A model generated the notes under the pieces. That model was given only the letters and a program-made list of their open reading frames with translations. It did no database searches and had not been told where the DNA came from. From the NCBI GenBank assembly GCA_964410065.1, contig CAYPFO010000003.1:1-64000 (forward strand): a stretch of 64,000 bases of DNA. Reading direction: 5' to 3'. Both the position numbers and the translations under genes were made by a program. Positions within the stretch are counted from its first letter, which is position 1, and each line of letters begins with the position of its first letter. This document shows, piece after piece, positions 30,528-38,417 of this stretch. This stretch comes from Serpens sp964410065. Lineage in GTDB: Bacteria; Pseudomonadota; Gammaproteobacteria; Pseudomonadales; Pseudomonadaceae.

Positions 30528-31228
30528 CTGAATTGAAGTTACCGGCCTTCTGGGCCGTGATTCCGGCTGCCGGTGTCGGCAGTCGCATGCGAGCCGATCG
30601 GCCCAAGCAGTATCTGTCGCTGGGCGGGCGCAGCATTCTCGAACACACCCTGAGGTGTTTTCTCGATCATCCGCAGTTGTTGAGGCTGGTCGTCAGCCTG
30701 GCAGCGGACGATCCCTACTGGCCTCAGCTGCCCTGCGCCCAAGACCCGCGCATTCAGCGCGCCGACGGCGGTACCGAGCGCGTCGACTCGGTGTTCAATG
30801 CCTTGTTGCGCCTGGAAGAACTGGGTGCGCAGGCCAATGACTGGGTGCTGGTGCATGATGCCGCGCGGCCGAATCTGGCACGCGCCGACCTGGACAACCT
30901 GCTTGGCGCCCTGGCCGACGACCCGGTAGGCGGCTTGCTCGCCGTGCCGGCGCGCGACACCTTGAAGCGTGCCGGCGAGGATGGGCGGGTGCGCGAGACC
31001 ATCGACCGTTCAGTGATCTGGCAGGCCTATACCCCGCAGATGTTTCGCCTCGGCGCCTTGCAGCATGCGCTGGCCGATGCGCGAGTCGCCGGTGTGGCGA
31101 TTACCGACGAAGCCTCGGCGATGGAATGGGCGGGGCAGGCGCCACGCCTGATCGAGGGGCGTGCCGACAACCTCAAGGTTACCCGCCCGGAAGATCTGCA
31201 GTGGCTGGCCCAGCGCTGGAAACAGTGA
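30524..31228 (+). CDS. ispD: 2-C-methyl-D-erythritol 4-phosphate cytidylyltransferase
   Basis: A 234-residue enzyme of the MEP isoprenoid pathway, transferring CMP to methylerythritol phosphate. The nucleotide-binding start PAAGVGSRMRADRPKQYL lies at about 13-30, VLVHDAARP at about 107-115 and TDEASAMEW at about 193-201. In many gammaproteobacteria ispF is directly adjacent. Here the LysR regulator and formaldehyde genes separate ispD from ispF, as in P. aeruginosa. Its last 50 bases overlap the 3' end of the convergent LysR gene. Confidence 0.96.
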   Translation: MTELKLPAFWAVIPAAGVGSRMRADRPKQYLSLGGRSILEHTLRCFLDHPQLLRLVVSLAADDPYWPQLPCAQDPRIQRADGGTERVDSVFNALLRLEELGAQANDWVLVHDAARPNLARADLDNLLGALADDPVGGLLAVPARDTLKRAGEDGRVRETIDRSVIWQAYTPQMFRLGALQHALADARVAGVAITDEASAMEWAGQAPRLIEGRADNLKVTRPEDLQWLAQRWKQ

Positions 31229-32126
31229 GTGTGCCGTGTGACAGGTGCTCGGCATCCTGTCCCAGCTCGCTTTTCAGCACGTCAATCAACAGTCGCACTT
31301 TGGCCGACAGCAGGCGTCGTTGTGGGTACACCGCCCATACCGCGCTGTGGGGCGGTTGGTTGGCTTCCAGTAGCGAGACCAGTTCGCCACGCCGCAAAGG
31401 CTCCCGCACGTAATAGTCCGGCAGCTGGCACAGGCCGAAGCCGCGCAGCGCGGCATCCAGCACTGCCTCGCCACTGTTGCAACGCCAGTTACCCTGTGGC
31501 TTGAACGGATGCTCACGCCCGTCCTGCTCGAACAGCCAGGTGTCGCCGGTGCCCACCAGGCAATTGTGCCGGGCCAGCTCCGACAGGCTATGCGGGCGGC
31601 CATAGCGCTCCAGGTAAGCCGGGGCGGCGCACAGGTACATGGCGCGCGGCGCAAGTCGGGTGGCAACCAGGCTGGAGTCGTTCAGTCGGCCCAGGCGAAT
31701 GGCCAGGTCAAAACCTTCCTGCACCAGATCCAGAGTCCGGTTGGTCAGTTCGATTTCCACGCGCAGTTTGGGATGTTGCGCCATGAACCGGTTGACCAGC
31801 GGCACGATAAAGCGCTCGCCATAGGTCACCGCGCAGGTCATGCGTAGTAGGCCGCTGGGCACGCTCTGCAGTTCTCCCAAGGCGTTGAACGCCTCATCGC
31901 GCTCCTCGATCAGCCTCTGACAACGACTCAAAAAGGTCTGGCCGGCTTCCGTCAGCGAAACCCGGCGTGTGGTGCGATAGAGCAATCGGGTCTGCAGGCG
32001 TTCTTCAAGGCGTGCAACCTGCCGGCTGATCTGGGATGAAGACAGGCGCAATCGCTCGGCTGCGCGCAGAAAACTGCCGCATTCGGCGACTGCCACGAAT
32101 TCGTCCAGGCCATCCCAGCGGCTCAA
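31179..32126 (-). CDS. gfnR: LysR-type regulator of formaldehyde detoxification (GfnR-like)
   Basis: A 315-residue LysR-family activator. The helix-turn-helix is at about 17-45 (GSFLRAAERLRLSSSQISRQ) and the effector-binding domain follows from about 90. It is divergent from adhC-fghA. The same arrangement in P. aeruginosa (PA3630-PA3629-PA3628) encodes GfnR, which activates glutathione-dependent formaldehyde oxidation. The role here is inferred from that synteny. The last 17 codons are on the opposite strand of the ispD end, an unusual 50-nt convergent overlap; the C-terminal tail ends in a small-residue stretch (SSAGPATADLPGG) that may be dispensable. Confidence 0.85.
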   Translation of the reverse strand: MSRWDGLDEFVAVAECGSFLRAAERLRLSSSQISRQVARLEERLQTRLLYRTTRRVSLTEAGQTFLSRCQRLIEERDEAFNALGELQSVPSGLLRMTCAVTYGERFIVPLVNRFMAQHPKLRVEIELTNRTLDLVQEGFDLAIRLGRLNDSSLVATRLAPRAMYLCAAPAYLERYGRPHSLSELARHNCLVGTGDTWLFEQDGREHPFKPQGNWRCNSGEAVLDAALRGFGLCQLPDYYVREPLRRGELVSLLEANQPPHSAVWAVYPQRRLLSAKVRLLIDVLKSELGQDAEHLSHGTLTVSSAGPATADLPGG

Positions 32127-32143
32127 GAGGTAATTTCCATTTG

Positions 32144-32211
32144 ATTATCCCTGCCTGGCAATAATGTATTCCAAATTTACGAATTATCCCTGATTCGCCG
32201 TGATTTACACT
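32144..32211. promoter_or_regulatory. Divergent control region of the LysR gene and adhC
   Basis: A dyad ATTC-N9-GAAT at 32168-32184 fits the T-N11-A LysR-box pattern. The 10-mer ATTATCCCTG occurs twice in direct orientation, at 32144-32153 and 32183-32192, 39 bp apart, about four helical turns. TACACT at 32206-32211 is a possible -10 for adhC with no good -35, which fits activator dependence. All sites lie in the 119 nt between the two starts. Confidence 0.5.
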
Positions 32212-32245
32212 TAAGCTCTTTCCATCTTCAGTGTGAGTCTTGTCC

Positions 32246-33361
32246 ATGACCATCAAATCCCGTGCCGCCGTTGCCTTCGGGCCGAACCAGCCACTGCAGA
32301 TCGTCGAAGTCGATGTCGCCCCGCCTAAAGCTGGGGAAGTGCTGGTGCGCATCGTCGCCACCGGCGTGTGCCACACCGACGCCTATACGCTGTCCGGGCA
32401 AGATTCCGAAGGCGTCTTCCCTTGCATCCTGGGGCATGAGGGCGGCGGCATCGTCGAGGCGGTGGGTGAGGGCGTCACCTCGCTGGCCGTGGGCGATCAC
32501 GTCATTCCGCTGTACACCGCCGAGTGCGGCGAGTGCAAATTCTGCAAATCCGGCAAAACCAACCTGTGCAGCGCCGTGCGTGCCACCCAGGGCAAGGGGC
32601 TGATGCCGGACGGCACCAGCCGCTTCTCCTACAACGGCGAGCCGGTTTATCACTACATGGGCTGCTCGACCTTCTCCGAGTACACCGTGCTGCCGGAAGT
32701 GTCCCTGGCCAAGATTCCCCAGGAGGCACCGCTGGAGAAGGTGTGCCTGCTCGGCTGTGGCGTGACCACCGGCATCGGTGCGGTGCTCAACACCGCCAAG
32801 GTGGAAGAGGGCGCCACTGTGGCGATCTTCGGTCTGGGCGGAATTGGCCTGGCGGCGATCATCGGCGCGAAAATGGCCAAGGCTAGCCGCATCATCGCGA
32901 TCGACATCAACCCGGACAAGTTCGATGTGGCCCGTGAGCTGGGTGCCACTGACTTCGTCAATCCGAAGGATCACGCCAGGCCGATCCAGGACGTGATCGT
33001 GGAAATGACCGACGGCGGCGTGGACCACAGCTTCGAATGCGTGGGCAATGTGGATCTGATGCGCGCCGCACTGGAATGCGCCCACAAAGGCTGGGGCGAG
33101 TCGACCATCATTGGCGTGGCGCCGGCCGGCGCGGAAATCAGCACCCGGCCGTTCCAGCTGGTGACCGGGCGCGTGTGGCGCGGTTCGGCGTTCGGTGGCG
33201 TCAAAGGCCGCACCGAACTGCCCAGCTACGTGGAAAAGTCCCAGTCCGGCGAGATCCCGCTGGATACCTTCATCACCCACACCATGGGTCTGGAAGACAT
33301 CAACAAGGCGTTTGATCTGATGCACGAAGGCAAGAGCATCCGTACCGTCATCCATTTCTGA
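32246..33361 (+). CDS. adhC: S-(hydroxymethyl)glutathione dehydrogenase (class III alcohol dehydrogenase)
   Basis: A 371-residue zinc enzyme oxidising S-hydroxymethylglutathione, the adduct of formaldehyde and glutathione, to S-formylglutathione with NAD+; the family also reduces S-nitrosoglutathione. Catalytic-zinc residues are C42 and the H64-E65 pair of GHEGGG, with a third Cys in the GCGVTTG block. Structural-zinc cysteines are C94, C97, C100 and C108. The NAD fold has GLGGIG near 197-202. A TTG two codons upstream is in frame, but ATG 32246 matches the family start. The fghA gene for the next step follows. Confidence 0.96.
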   Translation: MTIKSRAAVAFGPNQPLQIVEVDVAPPKAGEVLVRIVATGVCHTDAYTLSGQDSEGVFPCILGHEGGGIVEAVGEGVTSLAVGDHVIPLYTAECGECKFCKSGKTNLCSAVRATQGKGLMPDGTSRFSYNGEPVYHYMGCSTFSEYTVLPEVSLAKIPQEAPLEKVCLLGCGVTTGIGAVLNTAKVEEGATVAIFGLGGIGLAAIIGAKMAKASRIIAIDINPDKFDVARELGATDFVNPKDHARPIQDVIVEMTDGGVDHSFECVGNVDLMRAALECAHKGWGESTIIGVAPAGAEISTRPFQLVTGRVWRGSAFGGVKGRTELPSYVEKSQSGEIPLDTFITHTMGLEDINKAFDLMHEGKSIRTVIHF

Positions 33362-33363
33362 TT

Positions 33364-33443
33364 CGTAGGGTGGATAACGCCGTCGCCAGACGGATTATCC
33401 ACCTGGGAGTGGTGGAAAACGCTTCGCGGTTTTCCACCCTACG
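33364..33443. repeat. Palindromic intergenic element with two hairpins
   Basis: The ends CGTAGGGTGG (33364-33373) and CCACCCTACG (33434-33443) are perfect inverted repeats. Inside are two hairpins: GGTGGATAA / TTATCCACC at 33369-33403 and GGTGGAAAAC / GTTTTCCACC at 33411-33438. It fills the adhC-fghA gap and would be transcribed with them. Its ends match those of the elements at 40520 and 49902. Confidence 0.8.
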
Positions 33444-33455
33444 AGAGGCATATCC

Positions 33456-34298
33456 ATGACCCTTGAAAATATTTCCTGCAACAAGAGTTTTGGTGGCTGG
33501 CACAAGCGCTACCGCCACCGCTCCAGCAGCCTGAACTGCGACATGGTGTTTGCCGTGTACCTGCCACCGCAGGCCGAGCAGGGCGCCAAGCTTCCCGTCC
33601 TGTACTGGCTGAGCGGCCTGACGTGTTCGGATGAGAACTTCATGCAGAAGGCCGGCGCCCACAAACTGGCCGCCGAACTCGGAATGATCATCGTCGCGCC
33701 GGACACCAGTCCGCGGGGTGCCGAGGTGCCGGACGATCCTGAAGGCGCCTGGGATTTCGGCCTAGGCGCGGGCTTTTACGTCAATGCCACCCAGCAACCC
33801 TGGGCCCGGCACTACCGCATGTACGACTACGTGGTTCAGGAATTGCCCGCGCTGATCGAGGCGAATTTCCCGGCCTCGGACAAGCGCGGTATCAGTGGTC
33901 ATTCCATGGGTGGGCATGGCGCGTTGGTTTGCGCGCTGAAGAACCCCGGGCGTTACCAGTCGGTGTCGGCCTTCGCGCCCATCGCCAATCCGGCGAACTG
34001 CCCGTGGGGCGAAAAGGCTTTCTCGCGCTACCTGGGTGATGATCGATCCGTGTGGCAGGAGTGGGATACCTGTGCGCTGCTCACCCGCGCCAATGAAAAA
34101 CTGGCAATGCTGGTGGATCAGGGTGACCGCGATGATTTCCTGGAGGTGCAGCTGAAGCCGGAAGTCCTGCGCGCCACTGCCGAGGCGGCCGGACATGCGC
34201 TGACCCTGCGTCTGCAGCCCGGTTATGACCACAGCTACTACTTCATTGCCAGCTTTATTGACGATCACCTGCGTTACCACGCGCAAAGGCTGGTTTAG
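33456..34298 (+). CDS. fghA: S-formylglutathione hydrolase
   Basis: A 280-residue serine esterase that splits S-formylglutathione to formate and glutathione, completing the pathway begun by AdhC. The nucleophile is S150 in GHSMGGHGA. The Asp is in DQGDRDDFL near 226-234 and the His in GYDHSYYF near 256-263. The oxyanion region WLSGLTCSDENF at about 51-62 is typical of the esterase D family. The gene order adhC-fghA supports function. A palindromic repeat separates the two genes. Confidence 0.95.
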   Translation: MTLENISCNKSFGGWHKRYRHRSSSLNCDMVFAVYLPPQAEQGAKLPVLYWLSGLTCSDENFMQKAGAHKLAAELGMIIVAPDTSPRGAEVPDDPEGAWDFGLGAGFYVNATQQPWARHYRMYDYVVQELPALIEANFPASDKRGISGHSMGGHGALVCALKNPGRYQSVSAFAPIANPANCPWGEKAFSRYLGDDRSVWQEWDTCALLTRANEKLAMLVDQGDRDDFLEVQLKPEVLRATAEAAGHALTLRLQPGYDHSYYFIASFIDDHLRYHAQRLV

Positions 34299-34312
34299 GT
34301 TTCGGTGCTGTA

Positions 34313-34382
34313 GTAGGAGCGGACTTGTCCGCAACGCAGGCGACGCGGTGGTATGGCGCTCCGTCGCCAGGACCGCTCCTAC
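34313..34382. repeat. REP-like palindromic element between fghA and ispF
   Basis: GTAGGAGCGG at 34313-34322 and CCGCTCCTAC at 34373-34382 are inverted repeats. They enclose a small GGAC-TT-GTCC hairpin at 34321-34330 and a GGCGACG / CGTCGCC stem. This resembles the REP-type sequences scattered in Pseudomonas genomes. Confidence 0.75.
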
Positions 34383-34447
34383 ATAACCCGAGCGTCTTTA
34401 CGGTGCGCCCCCAAACGGCGCCCAGGCCCGCTTTCGGTTAGAATCAC

Positions 34448-34471
34448 GCCCTGTCTTTTGCAGGGCTTTTT
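34448..34471 (+). terminator. Small terminator-like hairpin in the ispF leader
   Basis: GCCCTG pairs with CAGGGC across TCTTTTG and is followed by TTTTT, ending 5 nt before the ispF ATG. A possible -10, TAGAAT at 34439-34444, lies just before it. It may end transcripts from fghA or slow entry to ispF; the stem is short. Confidence 0.35.
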
Positions 34472-34475
34472 CATT

Positions 34476-34949
34476 ATGCGTATCGGTCATGGCTACGACG
34501 TCCATCGTTTTGGCGAAGGTGATTTCATCACCCTCGGCGGTGTGCGAATTCCCCATAAGTTCGGGCTGCTCGCCCATTCCGACGGCGATGTGGTGTTGCA
34601 TGCGCTGAGCGATGCGCTGCTTGGCGCTGCGGCGCTGGGCGATATCGGCAAACATTTTCCAGACACCGACCCGGCCTACAAGGGTGCAGACAGCCGCGTG
34701 CTGCTGCGCCATGTGCTCAAGCAGGTACAGGCCAAAGGCTGGCGGGTCGGCAATGTCGACGCCACTATCGTCGCGCAGGCGCCGAAGCTGGCGCCGCATA
34801 TCGAGGCCATGCGTGCGCTGATTGCCGAAGACCTTCAGGTCGAGCTGGATCAGGTCAATGTCAAGGCCACCACCACCGAAAAGCTCGGCTTTGTCGGTCG
34901 TGAGGAGGGGATCGCCGTGCACGCCGTGGCCCTGTTGCTGGCCCAATGA
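34476..34949 (+). CDS. ispF: 2-C-methyl-D-erythritol 2,4-cyclodiphosphate synthase
   Basis: A 157-residue trimeric enzyme forming the cyclic diphosphate of the MEP pathway. Zinc ligands D8, H10 and H42 lie in GYDVH and in the VLHALSDALLGA block. The signature SDGDVVLHALSDALLG at about 35-50 is intact. An in-frame extension of 41 residues upstream runs through the palindromic repeat and is rejected. It overlaps truD by 4 nt (ATGA). With dxr and ispD, three steps of the pathway are in this window. Confidence 0.97.
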   Translation: MRIGHGYDVHRFGEGDFITLGGVRIPHKFGLLAHSDGDVVLHALSDALLGAAALGDIGKHFPDTDPAYKGADSRVLLRHVLKQVQAKGWRVGNVDATIVAQAPKLAPHIEAMRALIAEDLQVELDQVNVKATTTEKLGFVGREEGIAVHAVALLLAQ

Positions 34950-36004
34950 ACGAACTGGAACTGCTCGGGCCGCGCGCCCACGGCGAATCCTGCGGCCAGG
35001 CCGTGCTCAAGGAAACCGCCGAGGATTTCCAGGTTGATGAAGTGCTCGATATCCCGCTCAGTGGCGCGGGCGAGCATCTCTGGTTGTGGGTGGAAAAGCG
35101 TAACCTGAATACCGAAGAGGCCGCTCGCAGAATTGCCCGCGCCGCGCGCGTGCCGCTGAAGATGGTCAGCTACGCCGGCCTGAAGGATCGTCAGGCGCTG
35201 ACCCGGCAATGGTTTAGTCTGCATCTGCCAGGCAAGACCGACCCTGACCTGAGCGGAGCCGAAGATGAAACTCTGCGTCTGCTCAAGCAGGCTCGCCACA
35301 GTCGCAAGCTGCAGCGCGGTGCCCATGCGGCCAATGGCTTCACGTTGCGCCTGACGCATCTGCAGGCCGATCACGCCGAACTGGACGCCCGCCTGCAGCG
35401 CATCAAGGCTGTGGGTGTGCCGAACTACTTCGGTTTGCAGCGCTTTGGGTTCGACGGCGGCAACGTCCTGCAGGCGCGGGATTTCGCGATGCGTCAGGAA
35501 CTGCCCGTACAGCGCAATCTACGCTCGCGGTTGCTATCCTCGGCACGTAGTTATGTATTCAACCGCGTGCTGGCACAACGAGTCGCGGCAGGTACGTGGA
35601 ATCGCGCTCAGGTCGGCGATCTGCTGGCCTTCACCGACAGCCGCAGTTTCTTCCCGGCCGGGGAAGCCGAATGCCAGGATCCGCGCCTGGCCATTCTCGA
35701 CCTGCACCCCACCGGGCCATTGTGGGGCGAGGGCGAGCCGGAGAGTAGCGGGGCGACCCTGGCGCTGGAGCAGGCCGTCGGGACTGAGGAGGCGAAGCTG
35801 TGTGCCTGGCTGCAGAAGGCGGGCATGAGCCATGAGCGGCGCACCTTGCGCCTCCCCATTGGCGACCTGACATGGCATTATCCCGCGTCTGACATTCTGC
35901 AACTGCACTTCGTCCTGCCGGCCGGGTGTTTCGCCACTGTCGTGGTGCGTGAACTGCTTGATCTGCTTCCTGCGGGACCGATGGATTCTTCATGCGTATT
36001 CTGA
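34946..36004 (+). CDS. truD: tRNA pseudouridine(13) synthase
   Basis: A 352-residue pseudouridine synthase that modifies U13 of tRNA-Glu; tRNA-Glu(TTC) is encoded at the start of this window. The catalytic Asp is D81 in YAGLKDRQAL. Other TruD blocks are FKVEEL-like LKETAEDFQVDEVL at about 21-34 and GVPNYFGLQRFG at about 156-167. The stop lies inside surE, giving a 13-nt overlap. The order ispF-truD-surE-pcm-nlpD-rpoS is conserved. Confidence 0.95.
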   Translation: MNELELLGPRAHGESCGQAVLKETAEDFQVDEVLDIPLSGAGEHLWLWVEKRNLNTEEAARRIARAARVPLKMVSYAGLKDRQALTRQWFSLHLPGKTDPDLSGAEDETLRLLKQARHSRKLQRGAHAANGFTLRLTHLQADHAELDARLQRIKAVGVPNYFGLQRFGFDGGNVLQARDFAMRQELPVQRNLRSRLLSSARSYVFNRVLAQRVAAGTWNRAQVGDLLAFTDSRSFFPAGEAECQDPRLAILDLHPTGPLWGEGEPESSGATLALEQAVGTEEAKLCAWLQKAGMSHERRTLRLPIGDLTWHYPASDILQLHFVLPAGCFATVVVRELLDLLPAGPMDSSCVF

Positions 36005-36741
36005 TTGCCAATGATGACGGGGTGCATGCGCCCGGACTTGCCGCGCTACACGATGCGCTGGCCGATTATGCCGAGTGCGTGGTGGTAGCCCCCATGCAAG
36101 ACATGAGTGGCGCGAGCAGCTCGCTGACCCTGGACCGGCCGCTGCATCCGCAGTGGATGCCCAATGGCTTTATCGGCGTGGACGGCACGCCTGCCGATTG
36201 CGTCCATCTGGCGCTCAACGGCTTGCTCGACGCGCGGCCCGACATGGTGGTGTCGGGGATCAACCTGGGCGCGAACCTGGGCGACGATGTGCTGTACTCC
36301 GGTACGGTCGCCGCGGCCATTGAAGGGCGCTCCACCGGCTTGCCGCCGTTTGCCTTCTCGCTGGTGTCGCGACTGCCGGACAACTTGCCTTGCGCAGCGC
36401 ACATCGCCCGCACGCTGATTGCCAATCATGAACGACTGGACCTGCCACCGCGCACGGTGTTGAGCGTGAATATTCCCAACCTGCCGCTTGAGCGTATCCG
36501 GGGTATTCGCCTGACCCGGCTTGGGCATCGGGCGCAGGCCAAACCACCGGTCAAGGTGGTGAATCCGCGCGGTAAGGAAGGCTACTGGATTTCCGTAGCG
36601 GGCGATGCCGAGGACGGTGGGCCGGGAACGGATTTCCATGCGGTGATGCAGGGGTATGTGTCGGTTACACCGTTGCAGCTTGATAGGACGTTCCATGAGG
36701 CCTTCCGTGGTCTCGACACCTGGCTGGAGGAATTGCTGTGA
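35992..36741 (+). CDS. surE: 5'/3'-nucleotidase SurE
   Basis: A 249-residue metal-dependent phosphatase acting on nucleoside monophosphates, linked to stationary-phase survival. The metal-binding Asp pair D8-D9 is in RILIANDDGVHAPG, with further ligands in the serine segment SGASSSLTLD (about 38-47) and N in VSGINLGANLG (about 85-95). It overlaps truD by 13 nt and pcm by 4 nt (GTGA), so expression is likely coupled. Confidence 0.96.
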   Translation: MRILIANDDGVHAPGLAALHDALADYAECVVVAPMQDMSGASSSLTLDRPLHPQWMPNGFIGVDGTPADCVHLALNGLLDARPDMVVSGINLGANLGDDVLYSGTVAAAIEGRSTGLPPFAFSLVSRLPDNLPCAAHIARTLIANHERLDLPPRTVLSVNIPNLPLERIRGIRLTRLGHRAQAKPPVKVVNPRGKEGYWISVAGDAEDGGPGTDFHAVMQGYVSVTPLQLDRTFHEAFRGLDTWLEELL

Positions 36742-37418
36742 TCAACCGCGAGCACGATGGCCTGGCGCGCCGCGGCATCGGCATGACGTCACAACGTACC
36801 CGGGAGCGTTTGATTCAGCGCCTCTATGAGGAGGGGCTGTCCAATGCCCACGTCCTGGAGGTGATTCGTCGTACGCCGCGCCATCTGTTTGTCGACGAGG
36901 CGCTGGCGCATCGCGCCTATGAAGATACCGCGCTGCCCATCGGCCACAACCAGACTATCTCGCAGCCCTACATGGTGGGGCGCATGACCGAGCTGCTGCT
37001 GGCGGCCGGTCCCCTGGACAAGGTACTGGAAATCGGCACCGGCTCTGGTTACCAGACGGCCGTGCTGGCCCAACTGGTCGAGCGGGTGTTCTCGGTCGAG
37101 CGTATTCAGGGGCTGCAGGACCGTGCGAAGGAGCGTCTGCTCGAACTGGAATTGCGTAACGTGGTCTTTCGCTGGGGTGATGGCTGGGAAGGATGGCCGG
37201 CGCTGGCGCCCTACAATGGCATCATCGTCACGGCTGCAGCCAGTACCGTGCCCCAGGCATTGCTCGACCAGTTGGCACCGGGTGGGCGCCTGGTGATTCC
37301 GGTGGGTAACGGCGTCGAGCAGCAGTTGTTGTTGATCATGCGCGAGGAACATGGTTTTTCCCGCCAGGTACTGGATGAGGTGCGTTTTGTCCCCCTGCTC
37401 AACGGGCCTCTGGCCTGA
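36738..37418 (+). CDS. pcm: Protein-L-isoaspartate O-methyltransferase
   Basis: A SAM-dependent enzyme that methylates isoaspartyl residues so that damaged proteins can be repaired. The SAM motif EIGTGSGYQTAVLA and the upstream ALPIGHNQTISQPYMV block are clear. From GTG 36738, coupled to the surE stop, it has 226 residues. An ATG at 36783 (MTSQRTRERLIQ) gives 211 residues, the length of P. aeruginosa Pcm. Both starts are possible. The overlap favours the first, while family length favours the second. Confidence 0.95.
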   Translation: MINREHDGLARRGIGMTSQRTRERLIQRLYEEGLSNAHVLEVIRRTPRHLFVDEALAHRAYEDTALPIGHNQTISQPYMVGRMTELLLAAGPLDKVLEIGTGSGYQTAVLAQLVERVFSVERIQGLQDRAKERLLELELRNVVFRWGDGWEGWPALAPYNGIIVTAAASTVPQALLDQLAPGGRLVIPVGNGVEQQLLLIMREEHGFSRQVLDEVRFVPLLNGPLA

Positions 37419-37435
37419 CCCCTCACGGACGATTC

Positions 37436-38368
37436 ATGAAGAAAACCATTCTGCTGTACATCAAGGGCATGGCCATGGGCGCCGTTGATGTGGTGCCGGG
37501 TTTTTCCGGCGGCACCGTCGCGTTGATCACTGGCATCTATGACAAGCTGCTGGCCTCGCTGGCCGCGATGCCCGCCGCATTAGCCCTGTTTGTAAGGGGG
37601 CGAATCAAGGATGCCTGGCAGGCGTGTAACGCTACGTTCCTGCTGGTGGTGATGCTGGGTGTGCTGACCAGCGTATTCACACTGGCCAAAGCCATCAGCT
37701 ACCTGATGGACACCCATCCGGTACCGTTGTGGGCGTTCTTCTTTGGCTTGGTGCTGGTATCGGTCCACCTGGTGGGGCGTGAAGTGGTCTTGTGGAGCTG
37801 GAACCGCATGTTGGGCTTCGTCCTGGGCCTGGCGTTGGCGGTCTGGATTACCCTAGCGGCTCCGCTGCAGCTGGCGGCCGATCCGCTGACGCTGTTCTTC
37901 GCCGGTGCGATTGCCATCAGCGCGATGATCCTGCCGGGGATCTCCGGCAGCTTCATTCTGATGCTGCTCGGCCTGTATCCGGTGGTGCTGGGAGCGGTGA
38001 AAAATCTGGATATCGCTATCCTTGCCGTATTCAGTGCCGGTTGCCTGCTTGGGCTGCTGAGTTTTTCCCGTCTGCTGAGCTGGATGCTGGAACATGTGCG
38101 TGACCTGACCCTGGCAACCCTGACCGGTATCTTGCTTGGCTCGCTGGGCAAGGTCTGGCCGTGGAAGCAGACCCTGACCTGGCAGACCAACAGCCGCGGC
38201 GAATCCTATCCGCTGCTGCAGGAGAACCTTATGCCGAGCGGGTATGCTCAAGTCAGCGGTCAGGACCCCCAGGTGGCGTTGGCGCTTGTGCTGGCGGTAT
38301 CGGCGGTGGGCTTGGTGCTGGGGATCGAGCGTCTGGCCAGGCGTCAAACCATTGCGGCGACTCAGTAG
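37436..38368 (+). CDS. DUF368 polyprenyl-phosphate transporter (PopT family)
   Basis: A 310-residue inner-membrane protein with about eight to ten hydrophobic segments. It shows the DUF368 signature twice: VVPGFSGGTVA at about 19-29 and ILPGISGSF at about 165-173. This is an internal repeat expected for a two-fold pseudo-symmetric transporter. DUF368 proteins were recently shown to recycle undecaprenyl phosphate across the membrane, next to the DedA family. In P. aeruginosa PAO1 the gene after pcm is nlpD, so this gene is an insertion relative to that order. It starts 17 nt after pcm, is in the same direction and could be read with it. The function here is inferred from the family. Confidence 0.85.
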   Translation: MKKTILLYIKGMAMGAVDVVPGFSGGTVALITGIYDKLLASLAAMPAALALFVRGRIKDAWQACNATFLLVVMLGVLTSVFTLAKAISYLMDTHPVPLWAFFFGLVLVSVHLVGREVVLWSWNRMLGFVLGLALAVWITLAAPLQLAADPLTLFFAGAIAISAMILPGISGSFILMLLGLYPVVLGAVKNLDIAILAVFSAGCLLGLLSFSRLLSWMLEHVRDLTLATLTGILLGSLGKVWPWKQTLTWQTNSRGESYPLLQENLMPSGYAQVSGQDPQVALALVLAVSAVGLVLGIERLARRQTIAATQ

Positions 38369-38417
38369 AGTGCCGCGTGTATTGATATGTCTCAAATGAG
38401 GCCAGGAGAGTGACCGT

